A stretch of DNA of 64,000 bases from Atopsyche davidsoni (taxonomy: Eukaryota > Arthropoda > Insecta > Trichoptera > Hydrobiosidae), in contig JAILWY010000027.1 in NCBI GenBank assembly GCA_022113835.1, forward strand, positions 3,660,501-3,724,500, in the 5' to 3' direction. Positions within the stretch are counted from its first letter, which is position 1; each line of letters begins with the position of its first letter. A program made the position numbers and the translations under genes. Of this stretch, positions 1 through 12,905 are shown piece by piece. The notes below the pieces were generated by a model. That model was not told the origin of the DNA. It saw only the letters and a program-made list of their open reading frames with translations, and ran no database searches.

Positions 1-3000
1 GAACAAATTTAAAAATGATATCGTATTTGCAATCGATGATTAAATGATGTTAAAAGTTATTAAAATATTATTATATTTTTGCTTAGTTAAATTTGTTATG
101 TTAAAAAATACGAAATCGCGATAATCAGAAAAAAAATAAACATAGTTGTATTAAAGGATTATTTTTTTTGCATAATTATAGAGCCTTGGTTATTAAATTG
201 GTTAAAATACTGGGTTTTGATAGCCATAGAGGTATGGTTTTGCATTCTGCCTGGGTCTTGGGAATTTTTTTTATGAATATTATCATTGTTTCACGTGAAA
301 TTTGATTATCTCAAAGAATTTTGTATAAAAATAAAAATACACCTTGATTTACGGAAACAAGTCACAGACCGTCGCCTTTAATTTAACTTTTTAAACGCTT
401 CGTCACGGTGTTAATAAAAAAATAAACGTGTTTCTATATATAATAAAGTTTTTACATTTATAATAGTTCTAGTCAAATTGTGAAAAAACATCGTTTCAAT
501 TTAACGATTGCAGAAATAACAAAAGTTTCTATATTTAGCGCACACGTGCCGAAGCCATTTTTAACATAATTGGCTGTATTTTATTTCTACCATTTGGTCT
601 GAACTCGAAATATTACTTCTTTTCTCATTCGAATTGCAAAATAATGAATATTCTACATAAATGGAATAATTTTATTCCTTCTACAAACCACAAAGAGAGA
701 GATATAAATTCCCATTACTCTATCGACCTTCAGAGAAAAACGTTCATTTTTTATTTATAAAAAAAAAAACAACATTGATTGTATAGCTTTCTATATCTAT
801 ATGAATAAAACATCTGAATTATAACAAAAATACTTTGTAATATTTATTTAGACAGATGTTATTTAATTGATAATGTACCAAACAGAATGCTGCTTTGTTC
901 TATTGACGTAAATATTTTTTTATTATTTTATTAAAGATAATCAAATTATCTGAGTAACTATATTATATTTTTAGTGGCTAACTTGAATCGTTTATGCAAA
1001 TATGTAACCATTGTACATGTGTAACATAAATAATTTAGGCACCAAATCCTATTTATTTATGTTTTCATCCTTTTGCGTATGATACGAGTATTAAACACAT
1101 AAAAAATAATCACAAAAACGTTGTTAAATTTTGAATTATGATCTATTTAAAACTCAGTGGCAAAAAACAATATCAAACATGTATAAATCAACTAAAATAC
1201 TCAAAATTTACATATAAATTGCTTATGATCCTTAATATCACTCTATGCCGTAAATACAGTTAAAAAAACTGTTAATGACTGCCGTAAAGCGAGCAAAGAA
1301 GCTAAAAACTTCGCTAATACTTTAAACATCCCTGAGTGTGAAAAGCTCTTAATGTGACTTCAGGCAAAATTACCTACGGGCGTCTCTCGAAGCCTTATCA
1401 ATTCCGCTTTCCCCGCGACATAAAAAATGTTTTACGGGAAACCGTTTCCCATAGTGTACCTAGGAGCCATAAAATTTTAGTTGCTGTTCGGAAAATATTA
1501 TCTCCGGATTCATTTTCAGCACGCGCTGAAATTTGTGTTCGCCGGAAGATTTAATTAAAAATCTCACGTGGGAAAGCGGAAATTAAATTAGTCCATAAAC
1601 ACTGTCTAGGAAAACACTGAAATAAAGCTAACGGAACAATGTACATTTCGCGCTTTAATTGAAATTAAACGTAAGGTTTTTTTCAATCCCAATTATAAAG
1701 TTTTGCGCTTTTATTAATTGCGCAGTTAAAATAAAGGTTTAATTTGCAAAATATCTGTTTTTACAGTATTTAAATTAAATTGCAAAGGCTTGGATGAGAT
1801 TTGCAAAAACAATATCGTACTGAAAAAAAATACAGCCCTGACTAAAACTAAATGCAAGACTTAAAGTAAACTATTTGAAGTATTCGTGCATGAGCTATTT
1901 TTGTATTTAAAAATATTATTTTTGAAGTCACCGAGACAAATTTTTTGATATTGCTTAAAATTTAACTAAATAAACTAATTTTAACATTTTTACTAGATGC
2001 TATTCCTTCTTTGGGTAAGGTTATTGCTGCATTGTGATTTTTGCCTTCTGACGTTTTCTTCCCAGTGTTGTGATAATCTTTGGGGACTCCCTGAAGATGT
2101 CCCTACTACCAAAACCAAAACACCGAAATACCATCAAATTGCAATACCCATACAAGTATTATTAACAAAAATATTTATTATTGAATAAAATAACGTATGA
2201 AATTTTTACATATTACACCACTTTAGTAGGCTTTATCCTAATGATGAAACTTATAAATTTTGCATTATTAATTAATGAGCTATTATTTTAGTCAATACAT
2301 ATCAATGAGAAATAAAGTTTAAAAAATAAACATTATATTTATTAATTTTAAAAAACTTATGATTACTAGTCTAAAATGTCTCTTTGACTTGCATGCATTG
2401 TATATTTTAATAATTTCACCATTACATCTTTATTCTGATTTTTTTATAAACATAAATTATTACAACTCCCAAATAATGAGTTCTTTGTGCTCAGCTGAAA
2501 GTGTAACTGCTCAATATGCACGGAAATCTCGCATTAATAACAATACATGCATCCATTAATAATAACAATATACATTACATCCCAAACGAATACACTAAAA
2601 AATACACTGGGTTGTACTTTGTAGGCTTTAGAGACTGCCTGCGTACGAATATCACATTACAAGTGCTATTTGCGACTATAAAAGAATATGTTTGCACAAC
2701 ATCTTATTATATTAAATTACAGTGCTTCTTAGCACATGTTACGTAACTCTCTAAAAGTTTATGGCACATTTACAGTCGTACTCCGTCTAGCTAATATAAA
2801 ATGCAATTAATATAAAATGCAGATTTTAGTTATAAACCCTGTACTATTTTTATTATATTCATATTTGGTTAATATATTTATATATGATAGAAACCAGAAA
2901 CGGTTAAAATTTGTACATATATTTTTCAGAAAAAAATATTCTATCTCTTGAATATACTGATGAAATCAGAATTATGATGAAACTAGAAGCTTTGAGTTTT

Positions 3001-4759
3001 CTATGCACTTTAGTCACCAGCAAAGTACTGGAGCTTAAAATAAACTAGGGTAACGTGTAAAAGCTGTAAGCTGGCTACATCTTCTCAACTCTTGGTCGTC
3101 AATTATGCATTTGATACGTTGAGAATGTTTGCCTACTTAGGATTCCTTGTATATACCACAAACAGTGTAGGTGTAGAGACAAACAAGAGGATAATTTTAT
3201 CCTAGAGATACTTCAACAGTTCAAGTCTCATCTAATCTCCTGAAGAACCAAATGCACACCGTAAGGGATAGCAAGCCACTATTGTAATATTGGCTGTGTT
3301 AAAAAGTTATGGTATAAATAAATTTATGTCTGGCCACCAGACGGCAACATAGAGGTGGCCAAGGATACGTATTTTGAATAATTTATTTGAGTTTTCGCTC
3401 TCGGAAGTTAGGAAAAAGGCAACCCTCTGTACATATTTTCAGACACACTGTTCTAGATACTCATTAGGCTAGTGATCACGTATGCCTCTGAAACTTATGC
3501 AAAGCAAAAAAAACCCTAGACACTTTAAAACTAAAATATTTAGCTTCATATATAAGCTTATAAAAGACGATAATGTTTGGAAATCGCAACGCTGATCTCC
3601 TTGAATTACCCCAGAATCTAAATATTACACATTACATATTATAAGTTACCGCCATTCAAAAATATAGTTTATAATTAAAAATATTAAATACATTCCGAAA
3701 GGCAACTCTAAATTAAAAAAAAATATGCTTTCACAATTCTTAAATAAATTTTTGGAATAAAAATTATATCAATGTTTTAGAAGGAATAGTTTTTTGAGAC
3801 TCCTTAATAAAACAGAATAATTGTAAATTATTTCCACTGTAATATTACTTTATTTTTAAAATTTATTGAATTCGCGTAAATGATGTAAAGATATTTTAAT
3901 TTTAAATCATTAAAAATACTTTCCACGAAAAAAATAATCAGCACTTATACACATAAAAGCACTTCAAAGGCAAAAATGATTGAATTAAAAAAGTAGTGAT
4001 CTTTTAGCCGTATAAATATGAGATGACTCTATGAGATAACTCAGTGGCAAAAATAATGATTTAATGTAGAAAATAAATATGTATAACGGCTTAAATTGCA
4101 AATGATTTGTGATGTATTTTGAATCATAGAAATATAAATATATATTCAAGAAAATAATACAAATGGAGCAAACCAGGATTGGATTTTGAGATGCTAAAAA
4201 TAAAACTGAATGCTCTGCGGAGCGGAGATAAGTATCCCAAAGAGTATCTTGTTATAGTATATAGCCATAAATACGTTTATAAATATAGAAATAATTGAAT
4301 TTTTATAATAAAATTACATAAATGTAAATGAATCAAGAGAGGAAACAAGATCCTAAAAATAAGAATTTTTGAAAGGGTATATTATAAATCTTATAATAAG
4401 ATCTTTATATATAAATAAAAATATACCAGAAGTGGAATTAATATGATATAAATAAGGTATAATTGGTTGTGAGATAAAAACGTATGATAAAGAGAAAAAT
4501 TGAATTACAGATTTAAATACGTTCATATTGATAAATGTAAAGTGAGATTAAGATGCTGAAGATAAGATATTTTTTAAACGGTTGGAACTGCTGTATTGAT
4601 TTATATTTAGTCATTATGGTATTTTTTTAATTAAAAATATTTGTAAATCAGATAAGGGATTAAGATTCTAAAAATAAGAAAGTGGATATGGGTTGGAACC
4701 GCTGTGAGATAACACAGCATAGTACATAGTATCTCGTATTACAGACATAAATACCTAGC

Positions 4760-4935
4760 TAGCACGCTCCTTCCCACATATTATTAAATTTCTCGAGGCA
4801 CGCAACCCTCGTATGTTCCCTCTGCTCATCGGAGGCTCTACCGGTGCTCAGTCACCACCCTGCTAATTACAAATTATCTCCTGCGCCGGCGGAAAGGGCT
4901 GCCATACGGAAACTGCGAATGGAGCGTAGCGTGGA
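4760..4935. promoter_or_regulatory. GC-richer non-coding patch, possible conserved element
   Basis: Includes ctctaccggtgctcagtcac, ctgctaattacaaattatc and cctgcgccggcgg. Homeodomain-like TAATTA cores sit inside GC-rich sequence, unlike the flanks. No coding frame is recognisable; enhancer identity is a guess from composition. Confidence 0.2.
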
Positions 4936-5993
4936 CCGAAATCATAACGCTTATATTTATAATGAACTCTTTTCATATGTTTAAATGAAATCTACAGTCA
5001 AACTATAATTATACTTGCTTCAAAAATAATAACCAAATGTCAAACAACTGAAACAAGCAATGAAATAACTAGCTCACTTGAAAATGAACTGAGCGTTTTA
5101 TTTCGCAAGAGGAAAATACTCGTATACAAGCTCAGATAATTTAATTAAATTTTATTTAGGGTAAAATTTTAAGGGAAACATGGAAGATTAGTTTAAGTCA
5201 CACCCTGTTTTGAGGTATTTATCTTATACAAATGAAACCCAAGTATACAAGTGAGATAATAGACCATCATATAAACTTGAGGTAAATTCTAGTAAGTGTG
5301 AATAAATCATGTACCTGGTATTTGAGGCACGTGAGAAATAATAAGAATTCCAATACTTATTTTTGTTGGTTTTTTTATAATATTCATTGGAAAAAATACA
5401 GATTATCGACACATTCAAAGCATCAAATTTATTCATGCACAAAATACATGAGATTACTGAAAAAACTCTACAGTGCGATATCTACAAGTTTTTAAATTAC
5501 AAAAAATATATTTATAAACTGCATCTTTTGAGAAAGAGTATACATAAAACCCTCGTAACTTTCAACTTTCTCAACTGCTATTTAATTGAAATAATGAAAT
5601 ATATTCATATATTTTAAGCTTATTTATTTCACTTGGTTAAAATAAGAAATTGTCGGAACCACGAAATGATAATTATAAATCTTTTTGGAATAAAATTAGT
5701 ATAATTTATGGCACAATAAATTTGACAGCAGCTACCGGTTTATTTATCGAGAGACGTATTACATGCAAAGCATTTTCGGTATTGGCCAAACAATTTAATA
5801 TTCCACGGCTACCTTCGGAGACAATGGAAATCTCCGGAATATTCGGGCTTGCTACAATAACGAAAGGCCGTCAGATGTTTAATTAATGCACGGCAGATGA
5901 ATAAAACAGTATTGCCGAATAAGATCAAAGAAGTTATCCCGACGCTTGGTTCTCCAAAACCGTCATGGCAGACGTTCACAGCACGAATACAGA

Positions 5994-6018
5994 ATATATA
6001 TATATATATATATATATA
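5994..6018. repeat. (AT)n microsatellite
   Basis: About 12 uninterrupted AT units in non-coding DNA. Confidence 0.95.
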
Positions 6019-6880
6019 AATTTTTAAAATTATAAAAAATCAGCACATTGTGTTACTGAAGACTACAAGTAAACATTTTGATACTAGCTTAAAAGAAAGA
6101 AGCGCAAATGAGCTTGATGAATATGATTATTTGAAAACCTGGTGATTTTTTTAATTCACGTGCTGATATATATTTAAAAAATAAATAAACTGTTATTTTT
6201 AATAAAATGAAGAAACTTTGTTTCGGTTGACTTTCAAGACAGCAGATAGAGTTGGATTGGGACGTATTAATAATCTTATCTGATATGTTTCTTGTTCTTG
6301 GATCGTGGTTTTTGCGTTTAATTTCTTACTATTTGGCTGAAAACTGGATTTTAATCTGGAAGTATATAAATGGTGGCTTCATTTATATTCAAAGTTCTTG
6401 CATAATCGACACACTTATTCTATAGATGGTCCATGGTACGGGGGCAGAGGCCTCCAGCACCTTATCTCGAGCGTATCGATTTTCTTGCGCCCCTTGGCCT
6501 TGAAGGTCTGACTCTTTACACTGAAGAGAAAAATTCGAAGCAAAGGATATTAATATAAGTCAAATATATTTGAATAATATTTATTAAAAATGCAGAGCCA
6601 AAATTGAAAAGTTTGTATAAAATCCTCTTCATATTTGTAATATATAAAATTCTTATGTCCTGTAAAACACTGAAAACACATCTCGAAGAAACCGACGAGA
6701 TTGATTTAATCTTGTTTTACTTTTTATGTATTATATCTTAATCTGAGCCACCAGTATAATGTTTAATTTTCTAAAATAAATTTAAAAAAATTTTTAAGAA
6801 ATATTAAAACAATAATATTGATTAAACTTGTTGCATTAAAAAATACAAAATAAGAATATTACTTTATATTTATAAAAATA

Positions 6881-8140
6881 ATACCCTGAAAAAGTTCAGA
6901 GGGCCTTTAATAATACAGGATACGTCTTCAGCTATCCAGAAAAATAATCCGTTGGCAGATTTGCTGGCAGGAAATGCAAAAAATCATAGAGATCTTTACT
7001 TGAAGACGCCAACCTGGCATGTTGACGAAACTACTAATATCAAAAATTAAAATGTGAAAATACTACTAAATACTTACTTAACAAAAGAAAATACCCTGAA
7101 AGAATTCAGAGGGCTTTTATCAAAACATCATGTACCAGATAATGATATACGTCTTCAGCTATCCAGAAAAATAATCCGTTGGCAGAAAATGCAATAAATC
7201 ATAGAGATCTTTGCTTGAAGACGCCAACCTGGCATGTTGACGAAACTAGTTGCACCAAAAGTTTAAAAAGTGAAAACATCACCAAATATTTACTTTACAA
7301 AAATAATACCCTGAAAAAAACCCCAGAAGGCTTTTATTAAAAAAATATTTGCTAGATAAAAATTAAAAAGTGGAAACAACAATAAATATTTACATTAGTA
7401 AAAATACTACCCTGAAAGAATTCAGAGGGCTTTTATCAAAACATCATGTACCAGATAATGATATACGTCTTCAGCTATCCAGAAAAATAATCAGTTGGCA
7501 TAAAATGCAATAAATCATAGAGATCTTTGCTAGAAGACGCCAACCTGGCATGTTGACGAAACTAGTTGCACCAAAAGTTTAAAAAGTGAAAACATCACCA
7601 AATATTTACTTTACAAAAAATAATACCCTGAAATAAACCCCAGAAGGCTTTTATTAAAAAAATATTTGCTAGATAAAAATTAAAAAGTGGAAACAACAAT
7701 AAATATTTACATTAGTAAAAATACAACCCTGAAAGAATTCAGAGGGCTTTTATCAAAACATCATGTACCAGATAATGATATACGTCTTCAGCTATCCAGA
7801 AAAATAATCCGTTGGCATAAAATGCAATAAATCATAGAGATCTTTGCTAGAAGACGCCAACCTGGCATGTTGACGAAACTAGTTGCACAAAAAATTAAAA
7901 CATCGCTAAATATTTACTTTACAAAAAATAATACCCTGAAAAAATCCCAGAAGGCTTTTATTAAAAAATAATTCGCTAGATAAAAATTAAAAAGTGGCAA
8001 CAACAAAAAATATTTACATTAGTAAAAATACTACCCTGAAAGAATCAGAGGGCTTTAATCAAAACATCATGTACCAGATAATGATATACGTCTTCAGCTA
8101 TCCGGAAAAATAATCCGTTGGCAGATTTGCTGGCAGGAAA
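6881..8140. repeat. Tandem array, higher-order unit of about 315 bp (long plus short subunit)
   Basis: The start motif ataccctgaa (or ctaccctgaa) recurs at about 6881, 7091, 7306, 7406, 7623, 7723, 7931 and 8031. Long subunits (about 210 bp: ...gaattcagagggctttt..., tacgtcttcagctatccag, gacgccaacctggcatg) alternate with short subunits (about 100 bp: aaccccagaaggctttt...). The long-to-long spacing from 7091 is 315, 317 and 308 bp. The last long unit breaks off near 8140. The array is non-coding and near-homogeneous, so it was recently amplified. Each complete long unit carries a hammerhead-like motif. Confidence 0.9.
7212..7257 (+). ncRNA. Hammerhead-ribozyme-like motif in the tandem array
   Basis: The order is TGC, TTGAAGA, one extra C, a stem II with CCAAC and GTTGa around ctggcat, then CGAAAC, the palindrome ACTAGT, T and GCACC. 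The flanking TGC and GCA can form a short stem I. Related copies are at about 6999-7035 (ACTACT in place of ACTAGT), 7527-7570 and 7845-7888 (both with TAGAAGA in the core). The arrangement matches the family A motif almost position by position, although the surrounding repeat is different. Activity is uncertain because the core departs from CTGATGA. Confidence 0.4.
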
Positions 8141-8649
8141 TGTAATTAATCACAGCTGTAATCACACCTTGATACAATAGTTCATGTCCCTTGAGCAGAC
8201 GCGAGACACGCCTCGCCTGCTGTTCACGAGGAAGCTGGCGTTTGACGCGAGAAATGCTGTGAAATGAGATATGAAAGGTTGTTGTTATAATTTTGTAAGA
8301 CAAACAGCAGGCTGGGATGTGTTATGTGTCTTGTATGTAACATATATGTTTCTCTTTATGTAAGCACTCGAATGATGAAGTCAACTTCTTTAGATTATAA
8401 TAAAACATGCACTGGAAATATATTTAGGAAGCAACAAAATATCACCAAAATTCAGCATTCCTATAGTATAACGATAAAGGTAACTTTGTATTCTATCTTA
8501 AGAAAGCCTCTCTTATTGGATTAAAGAATCGAAAGTCAGAATGAGAAAATCGAAACAAAGACCATTAGAGAGTGATTGGTTTTTTTGATATTGTTTTGTC
8601 AACATTGTATACGAGCCTATACGGATTTATATAAGTCATTAAAAAGTCT

Positions 8650-8906
8650 TTTAAAAAATGTATAATCAGTTAATTATTGATGATATGGGTAACTTTTTCT
8701 ACTTTCTTCACTTTGAGTTAATTATATTTTTTGCATGACTAGTTTCGACCTTACAGACTAGGTCATCATCAGATGCATAACTATGTTTAGTATATGTAAA
8801 TATAATAAACTCAAAGTGAAGAACGAATACAAAGTCATCTTTATCATTATAAAAATGGATCTTCACCAATCAAATGCCTTGTCCCTCAACAAGATTCCTA
8901 TAATAG
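8650..8906. mobile_element. Short inverted-terminal element (family B) with central hammerhead-like motif
   Basis: The left part (gatatgggtaactttttc, cttcactttgagttaatta) is inverted relative to the right part (taataaactcaaagtgaag, atggatcttcaccaatc, aatgccttgtccctcaac). About 250 bp, with no coding capacity. Other copies or fragments are at 20633, 35903, 36850 and 37342. Confidence 0.75.
8733..8778 (-). ncRNA. Hammerhead ribozyme-like motif, best copy (family B)
   Basis: On the minus strand: TGCAT (stem I, 5' side), CTGATGA, one extra T, GACC...GGTC (stem II), GAAAC, the self-complementary ACTAGT (stem III, only three pairs in a monomer but able to form a dimer), cleavage base C, then ATGCA (stem I, 3' side). 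TGCAT and ATGCA pair perfectly. Every conserved core base is present; the only oddity is one extra nucleotide between CTGATGA and stem II. A tiny palindromic stem III is a known trait of hammerheads in Penelope-like elements and retrozymes. The fold is inferred by hand. Confidence 0.6.
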
Positions 8907-9042
8907 TTTTCAAACCAATAGTTTCAGCTTTTATGATATCAACCATGCTTTGTTTTATAATTATATTACACTTAAGTCTAAAATTCAATGTAAAGTTTTA
9001 ATAAATATCAAATTTGTATTGAATATTCAGACACCCGTGTTT

Positions 9043-9290
9043 TTCATAAAGTGCCTCTCCTCAGAAAAGGTTGGCGACCATTTCACTGAGCATACTTATG
9101 GTTTTCTAAGGGGAAAATAGTGTAGTGGGTCCCCGGAACCTTTTATACCGCAGTTTTATATTGAAAAGAAAAATCTGCGTATTACTGCTGCCTAATAGCA
9201 TTATTATATTATATAATCATTTCCTTATAAAGCTCTGGTATTTAGATGTGATATTCCTTCTGCAGCAAGCTACAGCAGATATCCATACAT
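9043..9290 (+). repeat. Dispersed repeat family D, copy 1
   Basis: Shares agtgcctctcctcagaaaag, gttggcgacc, tttctaaggggaaaatag, gtagtgggtcc, ccgcagttttatattg, taatagcattattat and ccttctgcagcaagctacag with copies at 19712 and 23553. Non-coding, same orientation in all three. Confidence 0.85.
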
Positions 9291-12200
9291 TAACTAAAAA
9301 TTAAACAATGCGTATAATTATAATGTTGCAGTTTTAAAAATGTAAATGATTTTCAACACTTAAGTTCACTGGGACAAATAATATGCATTAAAAATAATAC
9401 GTGAATTTATTTAGATAAACAAAATATATAAATAGGCTATGTCTAGCCATCGCCTTTAAAAAGATTCTGTAACAATATGTTAATCAAGTAAATCAAAGTA
9501 TGAAATTTTTTTATTAATTTAAATGTACGAGTAAAACTTTTGCTCAAAAGTTTGTTAGTACTAAATAGGTATATTTTTCTGTTGATAACAAGAAACATTT
9601 ATAATCAAAAATTCAAGCAAATAAATATTGAATACGCCAAGTAAAAACTTTTATACTTTTTTTCTTTCGCAAATACTTCGTAAAGATTTCAACTAGATTA
9701 AAAGCGAAATATTTCATTGTGCGACGTCTGAATAATATTCGGTGTATTTTTCCCAGCAGCCACTGTCCTGGCATGACTGTATTCTTCCTTACGTAGGTAA
9801 AAATGCTTACCTTGTATTCAGGACTCGCAGGTACATGACTGTATGGAGAAAAGAGATAAATAAAGAGACAAGGAAACACTTCTTGTTAAGTCGGCTCAGC
9901 GTTTATACTCGGAGGGCTGCTCCGCAGAGCGAGATGTACTGAAATTGAAATGTAAAGCTGCTAAGTAAATTCAAATTTTGTTTTCGCTGGATTATAACAA
10001 TATTGTTAAATAATATAAAACACAAGCGAATAACAAGCCTGAAATTTAATAAAGTATTGTTCAAGGCTTCCATTTTCTCTTTTGGCATACTTGAACTTCA
10101 GAAAAACTCAAAACTTAAATAATTTAAAATCTCTATTTTGCTATTTTACATAAGTAATATTCATAATTCAAGTTTTTTTTAGTTTGATTTCAATTATGTA
10201 ATTTTAAAAAAATGATTATTAATCAATTCCCAAAAATGTGTTTAGTCACTAAATATAATAGACAGTAAATAAATATTTATATACAATAATATCAGAGAGT
10301 CTTGATTAATATGATTATATGAAAATATATTAGTAAAGAAATCTAATTTACATCAGTACCGCTTACCGCATGAAATTATTCATTAAAATAAAACGGTTAC
10401 TCTACTTTTTTGGTATTCGATAGTAAAAAAATGTATATTATTTTTAGAAAAAAAATTATAAAGAAAATTCAGTTTTTATAAAGCTTTTATTGGGTTCATT
10501 TCCACGTAATATTATCATAATATTTCAGGAAGGCGTTGTCTCTGAAATAATCCCCCTCCCGACTAAGTATCCAGTGTAAGCCTATAAAGATAGACTTACG
10601 GTGTAGAAGACATTCGCCTTTGTTTTTATTGGGCTTAGAGATGACAATGACTTACCGAAAAGCACAAATAATGATGTTTATGCGTCGCAGTAAATACACC
10701 TTCAGAATTAAAATAGCCATGTCTTGTTTTGACTCGAGCTGATTCATATGCGCTGGCCGAGAGCACAAATGTCACATATAGCATTGCCGGTTTAAATTAA
10801 AACGTCTTCCACAGACAGGAGGTTTTTTTTTTTTATTTGTTTTTAATTTCACTTCGCCGGATTATTTGTCTTTTTCCTCGGAGACTGGAAGAATTAAGAG
10901 TTACAGCTATTATTAAAAAAATAATATGGTTTTTATTTATTTTTAAGCGGTATATTTTTAAATAAGTGTGTTTTTATGAGGGCTTTGTAGCATTTATAAA
11001 AGCGTTTTCGTTTTTTTTTTTTTATTCTATCATTAAGGCCAAGATGAACTTTTTATTATCATTTTTAAAGTAAATTTTGGGGTTTTTAATACTAGGGAGA
11101 GTGTTTTTCAAAGCTTATGAAATCACAAATAGATTTTTTTTTTATATCGTTTCTGACGTTTATTTATTTCAATAAATACAAAAAAGTCTTCTTCTGATTT
11201 TTTGTGAATTCTATTTGTGTGTATTAACTCTCCCTCTAGTAATTTTTTTTGTTTGGAATTTGATTGCTTATATAATTAAATTATCTATTAGACTTAAAAA
11301 ATTTGCCACTATAGTCAAATCTATAAATTAAATAAGAGTTTTTCAAAATCAATGTATTGTGGTCAAATTATTAATTTATAAATTATTGAAATATTGCATT
11401 GAGCTTACAATTCACGTGTGCGATAAAATCAAATAAAAGATATCTGTAATTAGTTGTACACATCATTCATTCAGTAATCAGTCGTCCATTGTCACGTATC
11501 CATTATTTGTTACTTGTTTGTACACTATTTAAAACAATTAAATTAAAAATAATTTTATACATGTACAAATTAATATACAACCAACAAATCAAATTTATAA
11601 AATTCATCATAACTTTATTAAATAAAATATGTGTATTTAAACTATTGTTCGACAAAAAAAAATATTTTTTTCTATTTTTAATATTAACAATTGTACACAA
11701 TGTCTTGATTTAATCGATTCACACCTAAAACTATTTCTTTATAAAAATAGTTCAAATTTTATATATTTTACAGTATTAAACGTGCTTTAAGTATATTTTT
11801 AAAAACATTTATTATTTTACATAAAAGAGAGAACGAAAATTCTACATTCTTGAAATATATAAAAAAAAATCTCAAAAGACTTCAGAAGGCTGTGCTCCGG
11901 GGGCAGTGAGGCGTCAACTCAAAGGTCATATTTCACTCGTATATATTAAATAGAAACAGCTTCCCCGAAACTGTGTGTTAAGTATTCTAATACAGTTTTA
12001 ATATAAGCCCGAGTCAAACTCAGCATTAAACCGGTACGTATTCTTGCGCAGAGAAATACAAATAGCCAGTTTTTCGAGAAATCGGAGCGATTTTCGCTGT
12101 TCTCGATATTTTTTGCCCTCGGATTCCCGCCGCTCGCGACTGAGAAAAGAGATGAAAAAAGCCCCCTCCCTCTCCTTTGCCGACTCCATTTGCAAATCTT

Positions 12201-12684
12201 ATATCCTCTCTTGAATATAAATTAAACATTATGTTTGAGCAGCGATTATTTATTTTCAAGCGACATGAGCTCGACACGCTTGACCTCTTTGTTAACGTAC
12301 ACACGATGAGACAAAAGACTCAGACCGATGTCCTTCTATTCTTTGTTGCAGTGTGTGCTTGTTTTCTGATCTCTTTGTGTCTATTCTGAAAGAATAAAGA
12401 ACTTACCTTCATTCAATTGAAATAAAAGTTTTTTTGTGACATGTGAAGCGAGTAAAAAACTTATCATTTCTAATAATATACAGAACTCAAATAAAATATC
12501 GCTTCTTTGTCTTTTAGACAGCACTTCGGTTTATTTCAGCGACCGCTTATTTATCCGCTCATTATTGCTTCACCCTCTAAGACACCTTCAGACTCAGATT
12601 ATGCATCTAACGTTTCTAATAACTATATTATTATAATATCACGAGTGTTACTAAACTATGTTAATTGGCATTATACTTCTAGTC
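9291..12684. other. AT-rich non-coding DNA
   Basis: No gene or recognised repeat. A slightly GC-richer stretch (about 10530-10760) and several poly-T runs (10800-11160) are the only visible structure. A short hydrophobic frame at 12306-12389 was considered as a signal-peptide exon and rejected. Confidence 0.55.
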
Positions 12685-12905
12685 GTTTAAGGGTCTAGGT
12701 CCCATAATCGAGTTTTTTTGATCATTTTCTAGTCCGTTTTGCGAAAAATCGACTGCACCAATCGAAAATATTTAAATGCAAAAAGTTTGCCACATTCCTT
12801 CTTCCAAACACAATATATTTTTATTTCTTATAAATTTACTATTAATATGATAAATATGTGTTTTTCCGATTAAAGTGTAGGAATTTGGAGATTCGTCCGG
12901 TACAT
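12685..12905 (+). repeat. Dispersed repeat family C, copy 1
   Basis: Contains ttaagggtctaggtcccata, tttttttgatcattttctag, tccgttttgcgaaaaatcg, atgataaatatgtgttttt and aaagtgtaggaattt. The reverse complement is at 37028-37256; a diverged partial copy is at 18895-19010. Confidence 0.85.

Larger units (their letters stand above)
1..6880. other. AT-rich DNA without a recognisable gene
   Basis: Only short chance frames. Visible content is the (AT)n run at 5994, the GC-richer patch at 4760-4935, and loosely repeated phrases such as aagatcctaaaaataagaa (4183-4675) too diverged to define a unit. Confidence 0.6.

Noticed and set aside
4183..4720. Degenerate repeats of aagatcctaaaaataagaa-type phrases
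   Set aside because: Spacing is irregular (about 166, 200 and 111 bp) and similarity outside short AT-rich phrases is weak, so no unit can be defined.
5650..5886. 78-codon open frame starting with TTG
   Set aside because: No recognisable domain, no splice sites and a non-ATG start; likely chance.
12306..12389. Short hydrophobic frame considered as the Beat signal-peptide exon
   Set aside because: It runs to an in-frame stop without a usable donor in the needed phase, and it has no Beat-like residues after the hydrophobic core.
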